DNA of 10,724 nucleotides. It comes from Lawsonibacter sp. Lineage in GTDB: Bacteria > Bacillota > Clostridia > Oscillospirales > Oscillospiraceae. Below, one piece after another: positions 1 to 8,208 of the stretch (position 1 is the stretch's first letter; every line of letters begins with the position of its first letter). The stretch is from positions 1-10,724 of the forward strand of contig JAAWCR010000198.1 in the NCBI GenBank assembly GCA_022793355.1. Direction: 5' to 3'. A program made the translations under genes and the position numbers. Below the pieces are notes generated by a model. It did not search any database. It was not told the DNA's origin and saw nothing but the letters and a program-made list of their open reading frames with translations.

Positions 1-8
1 ACTCCTCC

Positions 9-1994
9 TTGAACCGAAAACTGAACAAGCTGCTTCAGCCCAGCTTCCGCCTCTATTTCAGCTGCCTGCTCCTATTTGCTCTGCTGTCCGCCATCTTCTC
101 CCTGCCTCTGGCCTGTCTGGAGCTGGCGGCGGTGGCCTGCCTGGGCCTGTACAGCCGGGAGGACGCCCGCCGGAGGCGCAGGGAGATCAACAAATATCTG
201 GACAGCTACGCCGGCAACGTGGACTCGGCCACCAAGGACACCATGATTAATTCGCCGCTGCCCATGGTCCTCTTCCGGCCTGAGAGCGACGACATTATCT
301 GGACCAACGACCGATTCCTCCGCCTCACCGAGGAGCGGGAGCACCTGTATGACAGCAAGCTGTCCGCGCTGATCCCCGACTTCGACACCCGGTGGCTGAT
401 GGAGGGCAAGAACCAGTGCCCCGGCGAGGTGAGCTACGGCGGGCGGCGCTTCCAGGTCTACGGCCATCTGGTGCGCTCCGGCGGGCGCAGCGGCGGATTT
501 CTGGCCACCACCTACTGGGTCGACGTTACCGAGCTGGTGCAGGTTCGGGACCAGTATCAGGCCAGCCGTCCGGTGGCGGCGGTGCTGCTCATCGACAACT
601 ACGAGGACCTGCTGAAAAACGTCTCGGAAAACGAGCGGTCCATCATTATGGCGGACATTGACGGGCGCATTGAGAACTGGGTCGCTGAGACGGGGGGCAT
701 CTTGCGCCGCTACCAGCGGGAGCGCTACCTCTTTGTCTTTGAGGAGCGCCATCTGGCCAAGTTTGTGGAGGGTAAATTTGACATTCTGGACTCCATCCAT
801 CAGGTGGTCAATCCCAGCGGTATGAACGCCTCACTGTCTATCGGGGTGGGCACCGGCGGGGACAGCTACCGGGAGCTGCTGGACTTCGCCAACCTGTCGG
901 TGGACATGGCCCTGTCCCGGGGAGGCGACCAGGCGGTCATCCGCAATAAGTTCACCTTCGAGTTTTACGGCGGCCGCTCCAAGGAGACCGAGAAGCGCAC
1001 CAAGGTAAAGAGCCGGGTCATGGCCAACGCCCTGTCCTCCCTCATCTCCGACTCCTCCCAGGTCTTTATCATGGGCCACAGGCAGGCGGACAACGACGCG
1101 GTGGGAGCCGCCGCCGGAATATGTGCCCTGTGCCGGAAAAACGGCATCCCCGCCCACATCATCCGGGAACAGAGCCCCACCCCCGCCCAAGAGCTGATTG
1201 ACCGTCTTGTTCAGCTGCCCGAGTACCACGATTGCTTCCTCCCCGCCCAGGAGGCCCTGCTCATTGCCGACAACCGCTCCCTGGTGGTGGTGGTGGACAC
1301 CAACCGCCCCGAACAGGTTCAGGCCTTGGAGGTATTGCAGTCCTGCAACCGGGTAGCGGTCATCGACCACCACCGCCGGGCAGCCACCTATATCGACGGG
1401 GCGGCTCTAAACTACCACGAGCCCTACGCCTCCTCCGCCTCCGAGCTGGTCACCGAGCTGCTGCAATACGTGATGGAGCCCAACCACCTCCTTCGGGCCG
1501 AGGCAGAGGCCCTGCTGGCCGGCATTGTGCTGGACACCAAAAACTTTACCATGCGCACCGGCGGGCGCACCTTTGAGGCCGCTGCCTTCCTCCGCCGCTC
1601 CGGAGCCGACACCGCCGAGGTGAAAAAGCTCTTCCAGAACGACCTGGCGGGCACCATCGCCAAATACTCCATCATCCAGAACGCGCGGCTCTATCGGAAC
1701 AACATCGCCGTGGCTGTGGCTAGTCACCCGGTTGGCCGGGTCACCGCCGCCCAGGCGGCCGACGAGCTGCTGAATATCATCGGCATCGACGCCTCCTTCG
1801 TCATCTCCCCGGATGGGGAGCGGGTGAATATCTCCGGTCGTTCCATGGGAGACACCAATGTGCAGATTATTCTGGAGAAGCTGGGGGGCGGCGGCAATGC
1901 CGCCGCCGCTGGCGGACAGATCACCGGCAAATCGGCGGACGAGGTGGCTCAGGATTTGGCAAGGGCCATCGACCAGTATCTGGATGAGGAATAA
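9..1994 (+). CDS. gdpP: GdpP-type cyclic-di-AMP phosphodiesterase (DHH/DHHA1)
   Basis: Membrane-bound phosphodiesterase of the GdpP/YybT family, which hydrolyses c-di-AMP to pApA and so affects osmotic balance and cell-wall stress. Visible in order: two hydrophobic helices (about residues 15-48), a basic stretch, a PAS-like region (about 78-180), a degenerate GGDEF domain (about 190-320, with ERYLF where the GGDEF signature would lie), a DHH domain (about 350-510) and DHHA1 (about 560-655). Metal ligands match the family: H357, D361 and D363 (GHRQADNDAVG), D430, D453-H454-H455 and D509. The DHHA1 glycine motif reads GGGGN, where many homologues have GGGGH. The length of 661 aa is normal. The start is uncertain: it is a TTG with no visible Shine-Dalgarno, and the frame is open to the window edge, so the true start may lie upstream. 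It is followed by rplI and dnaB, the conserved Firmicutes order. Confidence 0.93.
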   Translation: MNRKLNKLLQPSFRLYFSCLLLFALLSAIFSLPLACLELAAVACLGLYSREDARRRRREINKYLDSYAGNVDSATKDTMINSPLPMVLFRPESDDIIWTNDRFLRLTEEREHLYDSKLSALIPDFDTRWLMEGKNQCPGEVSYGGRRFQVYGHLVRSGGRSGGFLATTYWVDVTELVQVRDQYQASRPVAAVLLIDNYEDLLKNVSENERSIIMADIDGRIENWVAETGGILRRYQRERYLFVFEERHLAKFVEGKFDILDSIHQVVNPSGMNASLSIGVGTGGDSYRELLDFANLSVDMALSRGGDQAVIRNKFTFEFYGGRSKETEKRTKVKSRVMANALSSLISDSSQVFIMGHRQADNDAVGAAAGICALCRKNGIPAHIIREQSPTPAQELIDRLVQLPEYHDCFLPAQEALLIADNRSLVVVVDTNRPEQVQALEVLQSCNRVAVIDHHRRAATYIDGAALNYHEPYASSASELVTELLQYVMEPNHLLRAEAEALLAGIVLDTKNFTMRTGGRTFEAAAFLRRSGADTAEVKKLFQNDLAGTIAKYSIIQNARLYRNNIAVAVASHPVGRVTAAQAADELLNIIGIDASFVISPDGERVNISGRSMGDTNVQIILEKLGGGGNAAAAGGQITGKSADEVAQDLARAIDQYLDEE

Positions 1995-2090
1995 GGCGCC
2001 GGGCTGGTATTCGTTCCCGAACCGGAAGGACAAAGCTATGTACAGCCCGCCCCTGCCAACGAAAACAACATCAGAAAGGATTTGATTTAC

Positions 2091-2537
2091 ATGAAGGTTA
2101 TTTTACAACAGGACGTACGCGGCCAGGGCAAGAAGGGACAGTTGGTGGAGGTGTCCGACGGCTATGCCCGAAACTTCCTCCTGCCCCGAAAGCTGGCGGT
2201 CACCGCCACGGCGGAGAATGTGAACACCATGAAGCAGCAGGAGAAGGCCAAGAAGGCCCAGGAGGCCGCCGAAAGGGCAGAGGCCGAGGCCACCGCCAAG
2301 CAGCTGGAGAGCATTATGGTCAAGGTCCCCGCCAAGGCCGGCGAGGGCGGACGGCTCTTCGGCGCCGTCACCGGCAAGGAGATCTCCGACGCTCTGGCCG
2401 CCCAGCACTCCATTGCCATCCCCAAGACCAAGCTGGTACTGGACGAGCCCATCAAGTCCTGCGGCAGCTATCAGATCAAGGCCAAGCTGGGCTATGAGGT
2501 CAGCGGAACCATAAACGTGCTGGTGGTGGAGGGGTAA
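2091..2537 (+). CDS. rplI: 50S ribosomal protein L9
   Basis: Ribosomal protein L9, an elongated two-domain protein of the large subunit that binds 23S rRNA near the base of the L1 stalk. The N-terminal signature is clear: MKVILQQDV, then GQGKKGQLVEVSDGYARNF followed by LLP. A long charged, alanine-rich connecting helix follows at about residues 45-75. The C-terminal domain contains the GRLFGAVT segment and ends in a beta strand (INVLVVEG). The length of 148 aa is standard. The ATG at 2091 was chosen over an in-frame TTG at 2082, because the AGAAAGGA ribosome binding site (2073-2080) lies 10 bases before the ATG but directly abuts the TTG. It sits between gdpP and dnaB with short gaps and is probably co-transcribed with them. 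Confidence 0.97.
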   Translation: MKVILQQDVRGQGKKGQLVEVSDGYARNFLLPRKLAVTATAENVNTMKQQEKAKKAQEAAERAEAEATAKQLESIMVKVPAKAGEGGRLFGAVTGKEISDALAAQHSIAIPKTKLVLDEPIKSCGSYQIKAKLGYEVSGTINVLVVEG

Positions 2538-2572
2538 CGCCTCCGCCCCTGCAGCAAGACAGGATAAGGGCC

Positions 2573-2581
2573 AGGAGGTGA
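2573..2581 (+). promoter_or_regulatory. Ribosome binding site deciding the dnaB start
   Basis: AGGAGGTGA is an exact anti-16S match five bases before the ATG at 2587. An in-frame GTG at 2578 lies inside this element and so cannot be the start. Confidence 0.85.
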
Positions 2582-2586
2582 CCTCA

Positions 2587-3942
2587 ATGCCCGCCCAAGA
2601 CGAAGAACTGCTGCTCCGGCAGCTGCCCCACTCCATGGAGGCGGAGCACGCGGTGCTGGGTTCTATGCTCATTGACCCCCGCTGTGTGCCGGAGGTCATT
2701 GACAAGCTGCGCCCGGACGACTTCTATCTCCGCCAGAACAAAGAGATTTACGAAACCATCTACTCCATGTTCAACTACTCCCTCACCATCGACCCGGTGA
2801 CGGTGCTGGAGAACATGAAGCAAAACGGCTGCTACGACGAAAACCAGTCCCGGAGTTATCTGCTACAGCTGATGGATACCACTCCCACCGCCGCCAACGT
2901 GGGGGAGTATATCGAAATTCTCAAGGACAAGACCCTTCTGCGCCAGGTGGCGGAGGCCGCCGACGGCCTCACCACTATGATTCAGGAGGGGACTGTCACC
3001 GGCCAGGACATTCTGGAGGCGGCGGAGCAGCGGATTTACTCCATCCGCCAGGGCCGGGCCTCTAAGGGGCTCACCCCCATCTCCCAGGTCATCATCGATG
3101 TATATGACCGCCTGGAAGAGCTGGCCGCCAGCGACCGGTCTATTCCTGGCCTGTCCACCGGCCTGTCGGACCTGGACCGGGCCATCTCCGGCCTGAACAA
3201 CTCCGATCTCGTTCTCCTGGCCGCCCGCCCCGGCATGGGCAAGACCTCCATGGCCCTGAACATCCTGCTGGACGCGGGCAAAAAGTCGGGGAAAAAGGTG
3301 GCCTTTTTCTCTCTGGAAATGAGCCGGGAACAGCTGGCCCTGCGGCTGATTTCCAGCGAATGTTTTGTGGATAACAAAAAGCTGGTCACTGGAAAGCTCA
3401 CCGACGAGGATTGGGAGAGCGTGGCCGCCGCCGCCGATTCCCTCAACCGCTCCTCCATTCTGATTGACGACGATTCCGGCGTCACCGTAGCGGACATTTT
3501 GGCCAAGTGCCGCCGGGTGGAGAATCTGGGGCTGATTGTGATTGACTATTTGCAGTTGATGCAGTCCGCCGGGGGCAAGACCCGCAGCGGGGACAACCGG
3601 CAGCAGATTGTCTCCGATATCTCCCGCTCTCTGAAGATTATGGCCAAAGACCTGAACGTTCCGGTGCTGTGCCTCAGCCAGCTGAACCGCGGCAGCGAGG
3701 GTCGCCAGGACAAACGGCCCATGCTCTCCGACCTGCGGGAGTCAGGGGCCATCGAGCAGGACGCGGATATCGTGCTCTTCCTCTACCGGGAGGGTTATTA
3801 CAACAAGGAAGCGGAAAACCCCAACCTCTCCGAGTGCATCATCGCCAAGAATCGCCACGGCGAGACGGGGGTGGTGGAGCTGCAATGGACCCCCGAATTC
3901 ACCACCTTCTCCAACATGGAGCGGCACCGGGAGGAGTACTGA
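2587..3942 (+). CDS. dnaB: Replicative DNA helicase DnaB (DnaC in Bacillus)
   Basis: Hexameric 5'-3' helicase that unwinds DNA at the replication fork and recruits primase. The N-terminal DnaB domain (about residues 10-115) opens with LPHSMEAEHAVLGSML. A linker leads to the RecA-like ATPase core, with Walker A ARPGMGKTS (213-221), Walker B LIVIDY (316-321), the SQLNR motif (364-368), RESGAIEQDADIV, and the KNRHG segment (421-425) that carries the arginine finger. The length of 451 aa from the ATG is typical. No intein or truncation is seen. The start follows the perfect Shine-Dalgarno at 2573-2581. The gene lies 49 bases after rplI, in the classic gdpP-rplI-dnaB order. The 137 bases between dnaB and tilS hold no recognisable signal apart from the tilS ribosome binding site. 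Confidence 0.98.
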   Translation: MPAQDEELLLRQLPHSMEAEHAVLGSMLIDPRCVPEVIDKLRPDDFYLRQNKEIYETIYSMFNYSLTIDPVTVLENMKQNGCYDENQSRSYLLQLMDTTPTAANVGEYIEILKDKTLLRQVAEAADGLTTMIQEGTVTGQDILEAAEQRIYSIRQGRASKGLTPISQVIIDVYDRLEELAASDRSIPGLSTGLSDLDRAISGLNNSDLVLLAARPGMGKTSMALNILLDAGKKSGKKVAFFSLEMSREQLALRLISSECFVDNKKLVTGKLTDEDWESVAAAADSLNRSSILIDDDSGVTVADILAKCRRVENLGLIVIDYLQLMQSAGGKTRSGDNRQQIVSDISRSLKIMAKDLNVPVLCLSQLNRGSEGRQDKRPMLSDLRESGAIEQDADIVLFLYREGYYNKEAENPNLSECIIAKNRHGETGVVELQWTPEFTTFSNMERHREEY

Positions 3943-4063
3943 CGTCTCGCTTCGACGAAGCCCGAACCTTTTCCCGGAAGCATCCCCAACGGTATCGGGT
4001 CCGCAGCTTCGGCAATTTTCATTTTGTCACTGAGATACCCCCATCGCCCCAACGGCTGACGGA

Positions 4064-4072
4064 AAAGGAGGT
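4064..4072 (+). promoter_or_regulatory. Ribosome binding site deciding the tilS start
   Basis: AAAGGAGGT lies seven bases before a TTG at 4080. Residues upstream of that codon in the same open frame overlap dnaB and do not resemble TilS, so this site fixes the start. Confidence 0.8.
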
Positions 4073-4079
4073 CCCGCCA

Positions 4080-5471
4080 TTGCGAAATACCGTTGAAGCC
4101 TTCATTCGGGAACAGGAGCTGATCCCCGCTGGCTCCACCGTGCTGTGCGCCGTGTCCGGCGGCGCGGATTCCATGTGCCTGCTCCATGTGCTCTACGGTC
4201 TGCGAGCCAGGCTGGGCTTTCGGCTGATTGCCGCCCACTACAACCACCGGCTCCGGGGGGCGGAATCCGACCGGGATGCCCAATTTGCGGCGCAGTTTGT
4301 CTCTCTGTGCTGTGGCGTCACCCGGCTGCCCGACGGCTCCACCCTGCCCGCCGTCCCCCTCTATACCGGCTCCGGCGACGTAGCCGGTCAGGCCCGGCTC
4401 CGTGGGACCGGCATTGAGGAGACCGCGCGGGACATGCGCTATGCCTTTTTGCGACAAACCGCCCAGGAGGCGGGCGCCGATTTCATCGCCACCGCCCACA
4501 CCGCGAACGACAACGTGGAGACTATTTTATTCAACCTGGCCCGGGGATCCGGCCTACGGGGCCTGGGCGGCATCCCGCCCAGGCGGGAGGAGATTATACG
4601 CCCCCTGCTCACCTCCACCCGTCAGCAGGTAGAGGACTACCTGTTCCACCACTCCCTGCCCCACGTGGAGGACAGCTCCAACGCCAACGACGAGTACACC
4701 CGCAACCGCATTCGTCATCAGGTGCTGCCGGTGCTGGAGGATATCGCCCCCGGCTTCGCCGCCCGCCTGGCCGACACCGCCGCCCGCCTTCGGGCAGACG
4801 AGGCCGTTCTCACCGAACAGGCCCGGGCGCTGGCCGATGGGGCCGTCCCCTGTGACGGCGGGCTGTCCATAGACGTCGGGACTGTCACTGCCGCCCCAGA
4901 CCCCATCGCCAGCCGGGCCCTCCGGCTGCTGCTTGGCCGCCTCTGGGGCGGGGACCAAAATTGCTCCTCCGTCCACCTGAACGCCCTGCTCAGGCTGTGT
5001 CGGAGCGTGGCTCCCTCCGGAGAACTCTGTCTGCCCCACGGGACCAACGCCCGCCGGGCCTACGACAGGCTGCTTCTGGTCCCCCGACTGGGTCCCATCC
5101 CCCTGAAGGAGCGGCCCCTGCCCCTGCCTGGCACGCTGAACTGCGGCCCCTGGCATATTTTTTGCGGCCGGGAAACCTACGACGGCCAGACCCAAGGGCC
5201 CTGGGACTTCTGGTTAGACGCGGCGTCTATTCCCGCCCTGGCAGTCCGTCCCCGGCGGACGGGCGACCGGCTCACTCCCCCCGGGCGGCTGGGCAAGACA
5301 GTAAAAAAGTGGATGATTGAAAAAAAGCTGTCCCGTTTTCAGCGGGAAGTGCTGCCGGTTTTCGACCGGGAGGGCTGCGCGGCCGCAGTGGCTGGCCTGG
5401 GCCCGGATTGGGCTTTTATCGCGAAGGAGGGGCAGAATGCCTGGCACATTGTAATTACTCAGGCTGAGTAG
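4080..5471 (+). CDS. tilS: tRNA(Ile)-lysidine synthetase TilS
   Basis: Modifies cytidine-34 of tRNA-Ile(CAU) to lysidine using ATP and lysine, so that the tRNA reads AUA instead of AUG. It belongs to the N-type ATP-pyrophosphatase family. The PP-loop SGGADS is at residues 26-31, followed by YNHRLRGAESDRD (54-66), the TAHTANDNVET motif (138-148) with ARGSGLRGLGGI after it, and the NRIRH segment (209-213). The C-terminal substrate-binding domain is recognisable from PRRTGDRLTPPG (391-402) to the FQREVLPVFD stretch. The length is 463 aa, within the family range. Residues about 78-91 (CGVTRLPDGSTLPA) look like a short insertion before the strand leading to the VEET-like helix. Translation starts at TTG 4080 behind a strong Shine-Dalgarno. 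It precedes hpt and ftsH, a conserved Firmicutes cluster. Confidence 0.95.
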   Translation: MRNTVEAFIREQELIPAGSTVLCAVSGGADSMCLLHVLYGLRARLGFRLIAAHYNHRLRGAESDRDAQFAAQFVSLCCGVTRLPDGSTLPAVPLYTGSGDVAGQARLRGTGIEETARDMRYAFLRQTAQEAGADFIATAHTANDNVETILFNLARGSGLRGLGGIPPRREEIIRPLLTSTRQQVEDYLFHHSLPHVEDSSNANDEYTRNRIRHQVLPVLEDIAPGFAARLADTAARLRADEAVLTEQARALADGAVPCDGGLSIDVGTVTAAPDPIASRALRLLLGRLWGGDQNCSSVHLNALLRLCRSVAPSGELCLPHGTNARRAYDRLLLVPRLGPIPLKERPLPLPGTLNCGPWHIFCGRETYDGQTQGPWDFWLDAASIPALAVRPRRTGDRLTPPGRLGKTVKKWMIEKKLSRFQREVLPVFDREGCAAAVAGLGPDWAFIAKEGQNAWHIVITQAE

Positions 5472-5522
5472 AGCCTTCCCCCTTAGTCCGTAAAATACAT
5501 AATGGAAAGGAAGAAAATTTCC

Positions 5523-6065
5523 ATGCTAGAGAACGATATTCAGGAGATATTATTTACAGAGGAGCAGCTGAAAAAACGCGTGAACGAGATCGCCCGGCAG
5601 ATTGAAGCCGACTACGCTGGCAAGGAGGTCATGCTCATCAGCGTGCTCCGGGGGTCTTTCATCTTCATGGCCGACCTGTGCCGGGCGATCGATCTGCCCT
5701 GCACCCTGGATTTCATGTCTGTGTCCTCCTACGGCACCGGCACTACCTCCAGCGGTCAGGTTCAGATTACCAAGGATCTGTCCGAGGACATCACCGGCCG
5801 CCACGTCATCGTAGTCGAGGACATTCTGGACAGCGGCAACACTCTGAGCTACCTGCTGAACATTCTGGAGCACCGCCATCCCGCCTCCGTCCGGCTGTGC
5901 ACCCTTCTGGATAAGCCGGAGCGCCGGGTAAAGCCGGTGGAGCTGCACTACTCCGGCTTTACCATCCCCGACGCCTTCGTCGTAGGCTACGGCCTTGACT
6001 ATGCGGAAAAATACCGCAATTTGCCTTACATCGGTGTTTTGAAGCCTGCGGTATACGGGGGATAA
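5523..6065 (+). CDS. hpt: Hypoxanthine phosphoribosyltransferase
   Basis: Purine salvage enzyme converting hypoxanthine or guanine plus PRPP into IMP or GMP in the cytoplasm. Type I phosphoribosyltransferase features are all present: the LRGS loop (residues 42-45), the flexible-loop motif SYGTGTTSSG (69-78), the PRPP-binding signature VVVEDILDSGNTL (96-108), the DK pair at 130-131 and GYGLDY near the C-terminus, which contacts the purine. The length of 180 aa is standard. The ATG at 5523 is preferred over an ATG at 5502, because AAAGGAAG (5506-5513) sits nine bases before it and would fall inside the longer reading. It lies 51 bases after tilS and shortly before ftsH. This tilS-hpt-ftsH order is conserved in Firmicutes. 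The last residues (KPAVYGG) end cleanly. Confidence 0.96.
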   Translation: MLENDIQEILFTEEQLKKRVNEIARQIEADYAGKEVMLISVLRGSFIFMADLCRAIDLPCTLDFMSVSSYGTGTTSSGQVQITKDLSEDITGRHVIVVEDILDSGNTLSYLLNILEHRHPASVRLCTLLDKPERRVKPVELHYSGFTIPDAFVVGYGLDYAEKYRNLPYIGVLKPAVYGG

Positions 6066-6077
6066 TAACTTTTGTAG

Positions 6078-6097
6078 GGGCCGCCCCCGGGCGGCCC
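6078..6097. repeat. Perfect GC-rich palindrome between hpt and ftsH
   Basis: GGGCCGCCC and GGGCGGCCC form a perfect 9-bp inverted repeat separated by CC, preceded by TTTGTAG. No T-run follows, so it is not a normal intrinsic terminator. It resembles the short palindromic intergenic repeats that I recall as common in Oscillospiraceae genomes; copy number cannot be judged here. It lies in the ftsH leader if transcription comes from hpt. Confidence 0.6.
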
Positions 6098-6129
6098 ATG
6101 CGCTATGTCAATGGGAAAGGACTATGCCT

Positions 6130-8007
6130 ATGAGACGCTTCGGTCCCCGGGACATTATTTTGTACCTCTTGCTGGGCATGATGATATTCTTCGCCTTCTC
6201 CACCCTACAGCAGATGGACAGGGCGAACGAGCCCACCTACAGCCAGATCCGCACTTATTTTCTCCGGGAAGAGGTGGAATATTTCACCCTGGAGGACGGT
6301 ACCCTCACCCTGACTCTCCGGGGGCAGGACGGCGCATCCGCCCGGCTGACCTACCACGTGGCCGATCCCGCCATCTTCCTCTACGACATGCGGGATCTGG
6401 TCAACGCACAGCTGGAGTCTGGCGTGCTGCGGGGGTTTGACTATCCCCCGGGAGTGGAGAGCTCCTGGTGGTACAGCCTGGTTCCCTACCTGGTAGCGGC
6501 GGCAGTGCTGGGCCTGTTCTGGTATCTCATGAGCCGACAGCGGGGCGCCGCTGGCGGGGGAAATCCTCCCAGCGCCGCTCGCTTTAGCCGCGCACGCACC
6601 CGCACCCTGTCCGACCAGGGCAAAAAGATCACCTTTGATGATGTGGCCGGGGCGGAGGAGGAGAAGGAGGAGCTGCGGGAGATTGTAGAGTTCCTCCGAG
6701 ACCCCCAGAAATTCACCTCCCTGGGCGCCCGCATCCCCAAGGGCGTGCTGCTGGTGGGCCCTCCGGGCACCGGTAAGACCCTCATCGCCAAAGCAGTGGC
6801 CGGAGAGGCGGGGGTACAATTTCTGTCCATCTCCGGCTCCGACTTCGTAGAGCTGTATGTGGGCGTGGGCGCAGGCCGGGTCCGGGACCTGTTTGACCAG
6901 GCCAAGAAGGACGCTCCGGCCATTGTGTTTATTGACGAAATCGACGCCGTGGGCCGGCAGCGGGGTGCGGGCCTGGGCGGCGGGCACGACGAGCGGGAAC
7001 AGACTCTAAACCAGCTGTTGGTGGAAATGGACGGTTTCGCTTCCAACGAGGGCGTGATCGTGCTGGCCGCCACCAACCGGCAGGACATTCTGGACCCGGC
7101 CCTGCTGCGGCCCGGACGGTTTGATCGGCAAATCTATGTTGGCTTGCCCGACATCAAGGGCCGGGAAGATATCTTAAAGGTCCACGCCAAGGATAAGCCC
7201 CTGGCGGAGGACGTGGTGCTCCGAGATTTGGCCAAGGCCACCGCCGGCTTTACCGGAGCTGATTTGGAAAATCTGCTCAACGAGGCAGCCCTCCTGGCTG
7301 CCCGGCAGGACCGGCACTTTATTCTCATGGCCGACCTCCATGGGGCCATGCTCAAGGTTATTGCCGGTCCGGAAAAGCGCAGCCGAGTGGTCACCGAGCA
7401 CACCCGCAGGCTCACCGCTTACCACGAGGCGGGCCACGCTGTCGTGATTCACGAGCTTTCCACCGCCGACCCGGTTCACCAGATCACCATCATCCCAAGG
7501 GGTCAGGCCGGGGGCATGACCATCTCCCTGCCCGACGAAGATAAGGCCTATCAGTCGAAAAAGGAGCTCACGGAACAGATTGCCCGCTGCCTGGGAGGCC
7601 GGGTGGCCGAGCAGCTGGTGCTGGGGGATATCTCCACCGGCGCGGGCAGCGACATTCAGAGGGCCTCCTCCATCGCCCGGAACATGGTCATGCGGTACGG
7701 CATGAGCGACAGGCTGGGCAGCGTGGTCTTTGAGAGCGGCCACGACGAGGTGTTCATCGGACGCTCCATGGCTCAGGCAAAAAGCTACTCAGAGGAGGTT
7801 GCCGCCGTCATTGACGAGGAAGTGCGCACCTTGGTCGACCGGGCCTACGCCGACTGCGAGCACATCCTGACCCGTTGCCGCCGGGAACTGGAAATTACCG
7901 CACGCTACCTTCTGGACCACGAAACGATGGAGGGGGATGTCTTTGCCAAGGTGTTTGACCAGCCCGAGGCGGAGGAATTCGCCCCCTATCAGGACATTCC
8001 GTTTTAG
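6130..8007 (+). CDS. ftsH: ATP-dependent zinc metalloprotease FtsH
   Basis: Membrane-anchored AAA+ protease that extracts and degrades misfolded membrane proteins and short-lived regulators. Two membrane helices (about residues 9-25 and 116-134) flank an extracytoplasmic domain. The AAA+ core follows: Walker A GPPGTGKT (210-217), pore loop FVELYVGVG (239-247), Walker B IVFIDEIDAVG (265-275) and the second region of homology ending in RPGRFDRQI. The zinc protease domain has HEAGH (432-436) and the third ligand in TGAGSDIQRA (D508). The length of 625 aa is normal; the C-terminal tail is acidic. The ATG at 6130 is preferred, because GGGAAAGGA (6113-6121) is eight bases upstream. An ATG at 6124 (two more residues) is possible but only three bases from the element. 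It closes the tilS-hpt-ftsH block. Only a weak AT-rich dyad (8013-8032) follows it. Confidence 0.97.
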   Translation: MRRFGPRDIILYLLLGMMIFFAFSTLQQMDRANEPTYSQIRTYFLREEVEYFTLEDGTLTLTLRGQDGASARLTYHVADPAIFLYDMRDLVNAQLESGVLRGFDYPPGVESSWWYSLVPYLVAAAVLGLFWYLMSRQRGAAGGGNPPSAARFSRARTRTLSDQGKKITFDDVAGAEEEKEELREIVEFLRDPQKFTSLGARIPKGVLLVGPPGTGKTLIAKAVAGEAGVQFLSISGSDFVELYVGVGAGRVRDLFDQAKKDAPAIVFIDEIDAVGRQRGAGLGGGHDEREQTLNQLLVEMDGFASNEGVIVLAATNRQDILDPALLRPGRFDRQIYVGLPDIKGREDILKVHAKDKPLAEDVVLRDLAKATAGFTGADLENLLNEAALLAARQDRHFILMADLHGAMLKVIAGPEKRSRVVTEHTRRLTAYHEAGHAVVIHELSTADPVHQITIIPRGQAGGMTISLPDEDKAYQSKKELTEQIARCLGGRVAEQLVLGDISTGAGSDIQRASSIARNMVMRYGMSDRLGSVVFESGHDEVFIGRSMAQAKSYSEEVAAVIDEEVRTLVDRAYADCEHILTRCRRELEITARYLLDHETMEGDVFAKVFDQPEAEEFAPYQDIPF

Positions 8008-8044
8008 CTCCCCAGTATTTTTTTAAAAACTGCCATTTTCCCCC

Positions 8045-8073
8045 TTTACAACGGACCGCAAATCTGCTATAAT
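8045..8073 (+). promoter_or_regulatory. Sigma-A-type promoter of the tRNA-Arg gene
   Basis: TTTACA (8045-8050) and a perfect TATAAT (8068-8073) are separated by exactly 17 bases. Transcription would start near 8080, about 14 bases before the mature tRNA 5' end, so the tRNA is expressed independently of ftsH. Confidence 0.85.
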
Positions 8074-8094
8074 AGTTTAGTCTCTTAGAGATGT

Positions 8095-8171
8095 GCGTCC
8101 GTAGTTCAATTGGATAGAGCGTCAGATTCCGGTTCTGAATGTTGGGGGTTCGAGTCCCTTCGGGCGTGCCA
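8095..8171 (+). tRNA. tRNA-Arg, anticodon CCG
   Basis: A full cloverleaf can be drawn. The acceptor strands are 8095-8101 and 8161-8167. The D stem is GTTC/GAGC (8104-8107 and 8117-8120). The anticodon stem is TCAGA/TCTGA around the loop TTCCGGT, giving anticodon CCG at 8129-8131, which reads the arginine codon CGG. The variable loop has five bases (8139-8143). The T stem is GGGGG/CCCTT with loop TTCGAGT (8149-8155). The discriminator is G8168, and CCA (8169-8171) is encoded. The first acceptor pair is G1-U72, and two further G-U pairs sit in the T stem, so the fold is slightly loose but canonical. It has its own promoter and terminator. Confidence 0.96.
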
Positions 8172-8172
8172 C

Positions 8173-8208
8173 GCCGGAGCAAAGTCCGCTTTGCTCCGGC
8201 AATTTTTT
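8173..8208 (+). terminator. Intrinsic terminator of tRNA-Arg
   Basis: A perfect 12-bp stem (GCCGGAGCAAAG with CTTTGCTCCGGC) closes a TCCG tetraloop and is followed by AATTTTTT. It begins two bases after the encoded CCA. Confidence 0.95.

Noticed and set aside
3669..4079. Long upstream extension of the tilS frame overlapping dnaB
   Set aside because: The extension has no similarity to TilS and lies in a shifted frame of dnaB. The strong ribosome binding site at 4064-4072 fixes the start at 4080.
8013..8032. AT-rich dyad just after ftsH as a terminator
   Set aside because: The stem CAGT/ACTG with mismatched A/T pairs is too weak, and the T-run lies inside the stem.
7895..8182. A 95-aa - strand frame containing GTRTPNIQNRNLTLYP
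   Set aside because: Another reading frame of the antisense tRNA, running into the 3' end of ftsH. It is a familiar spurious translation.
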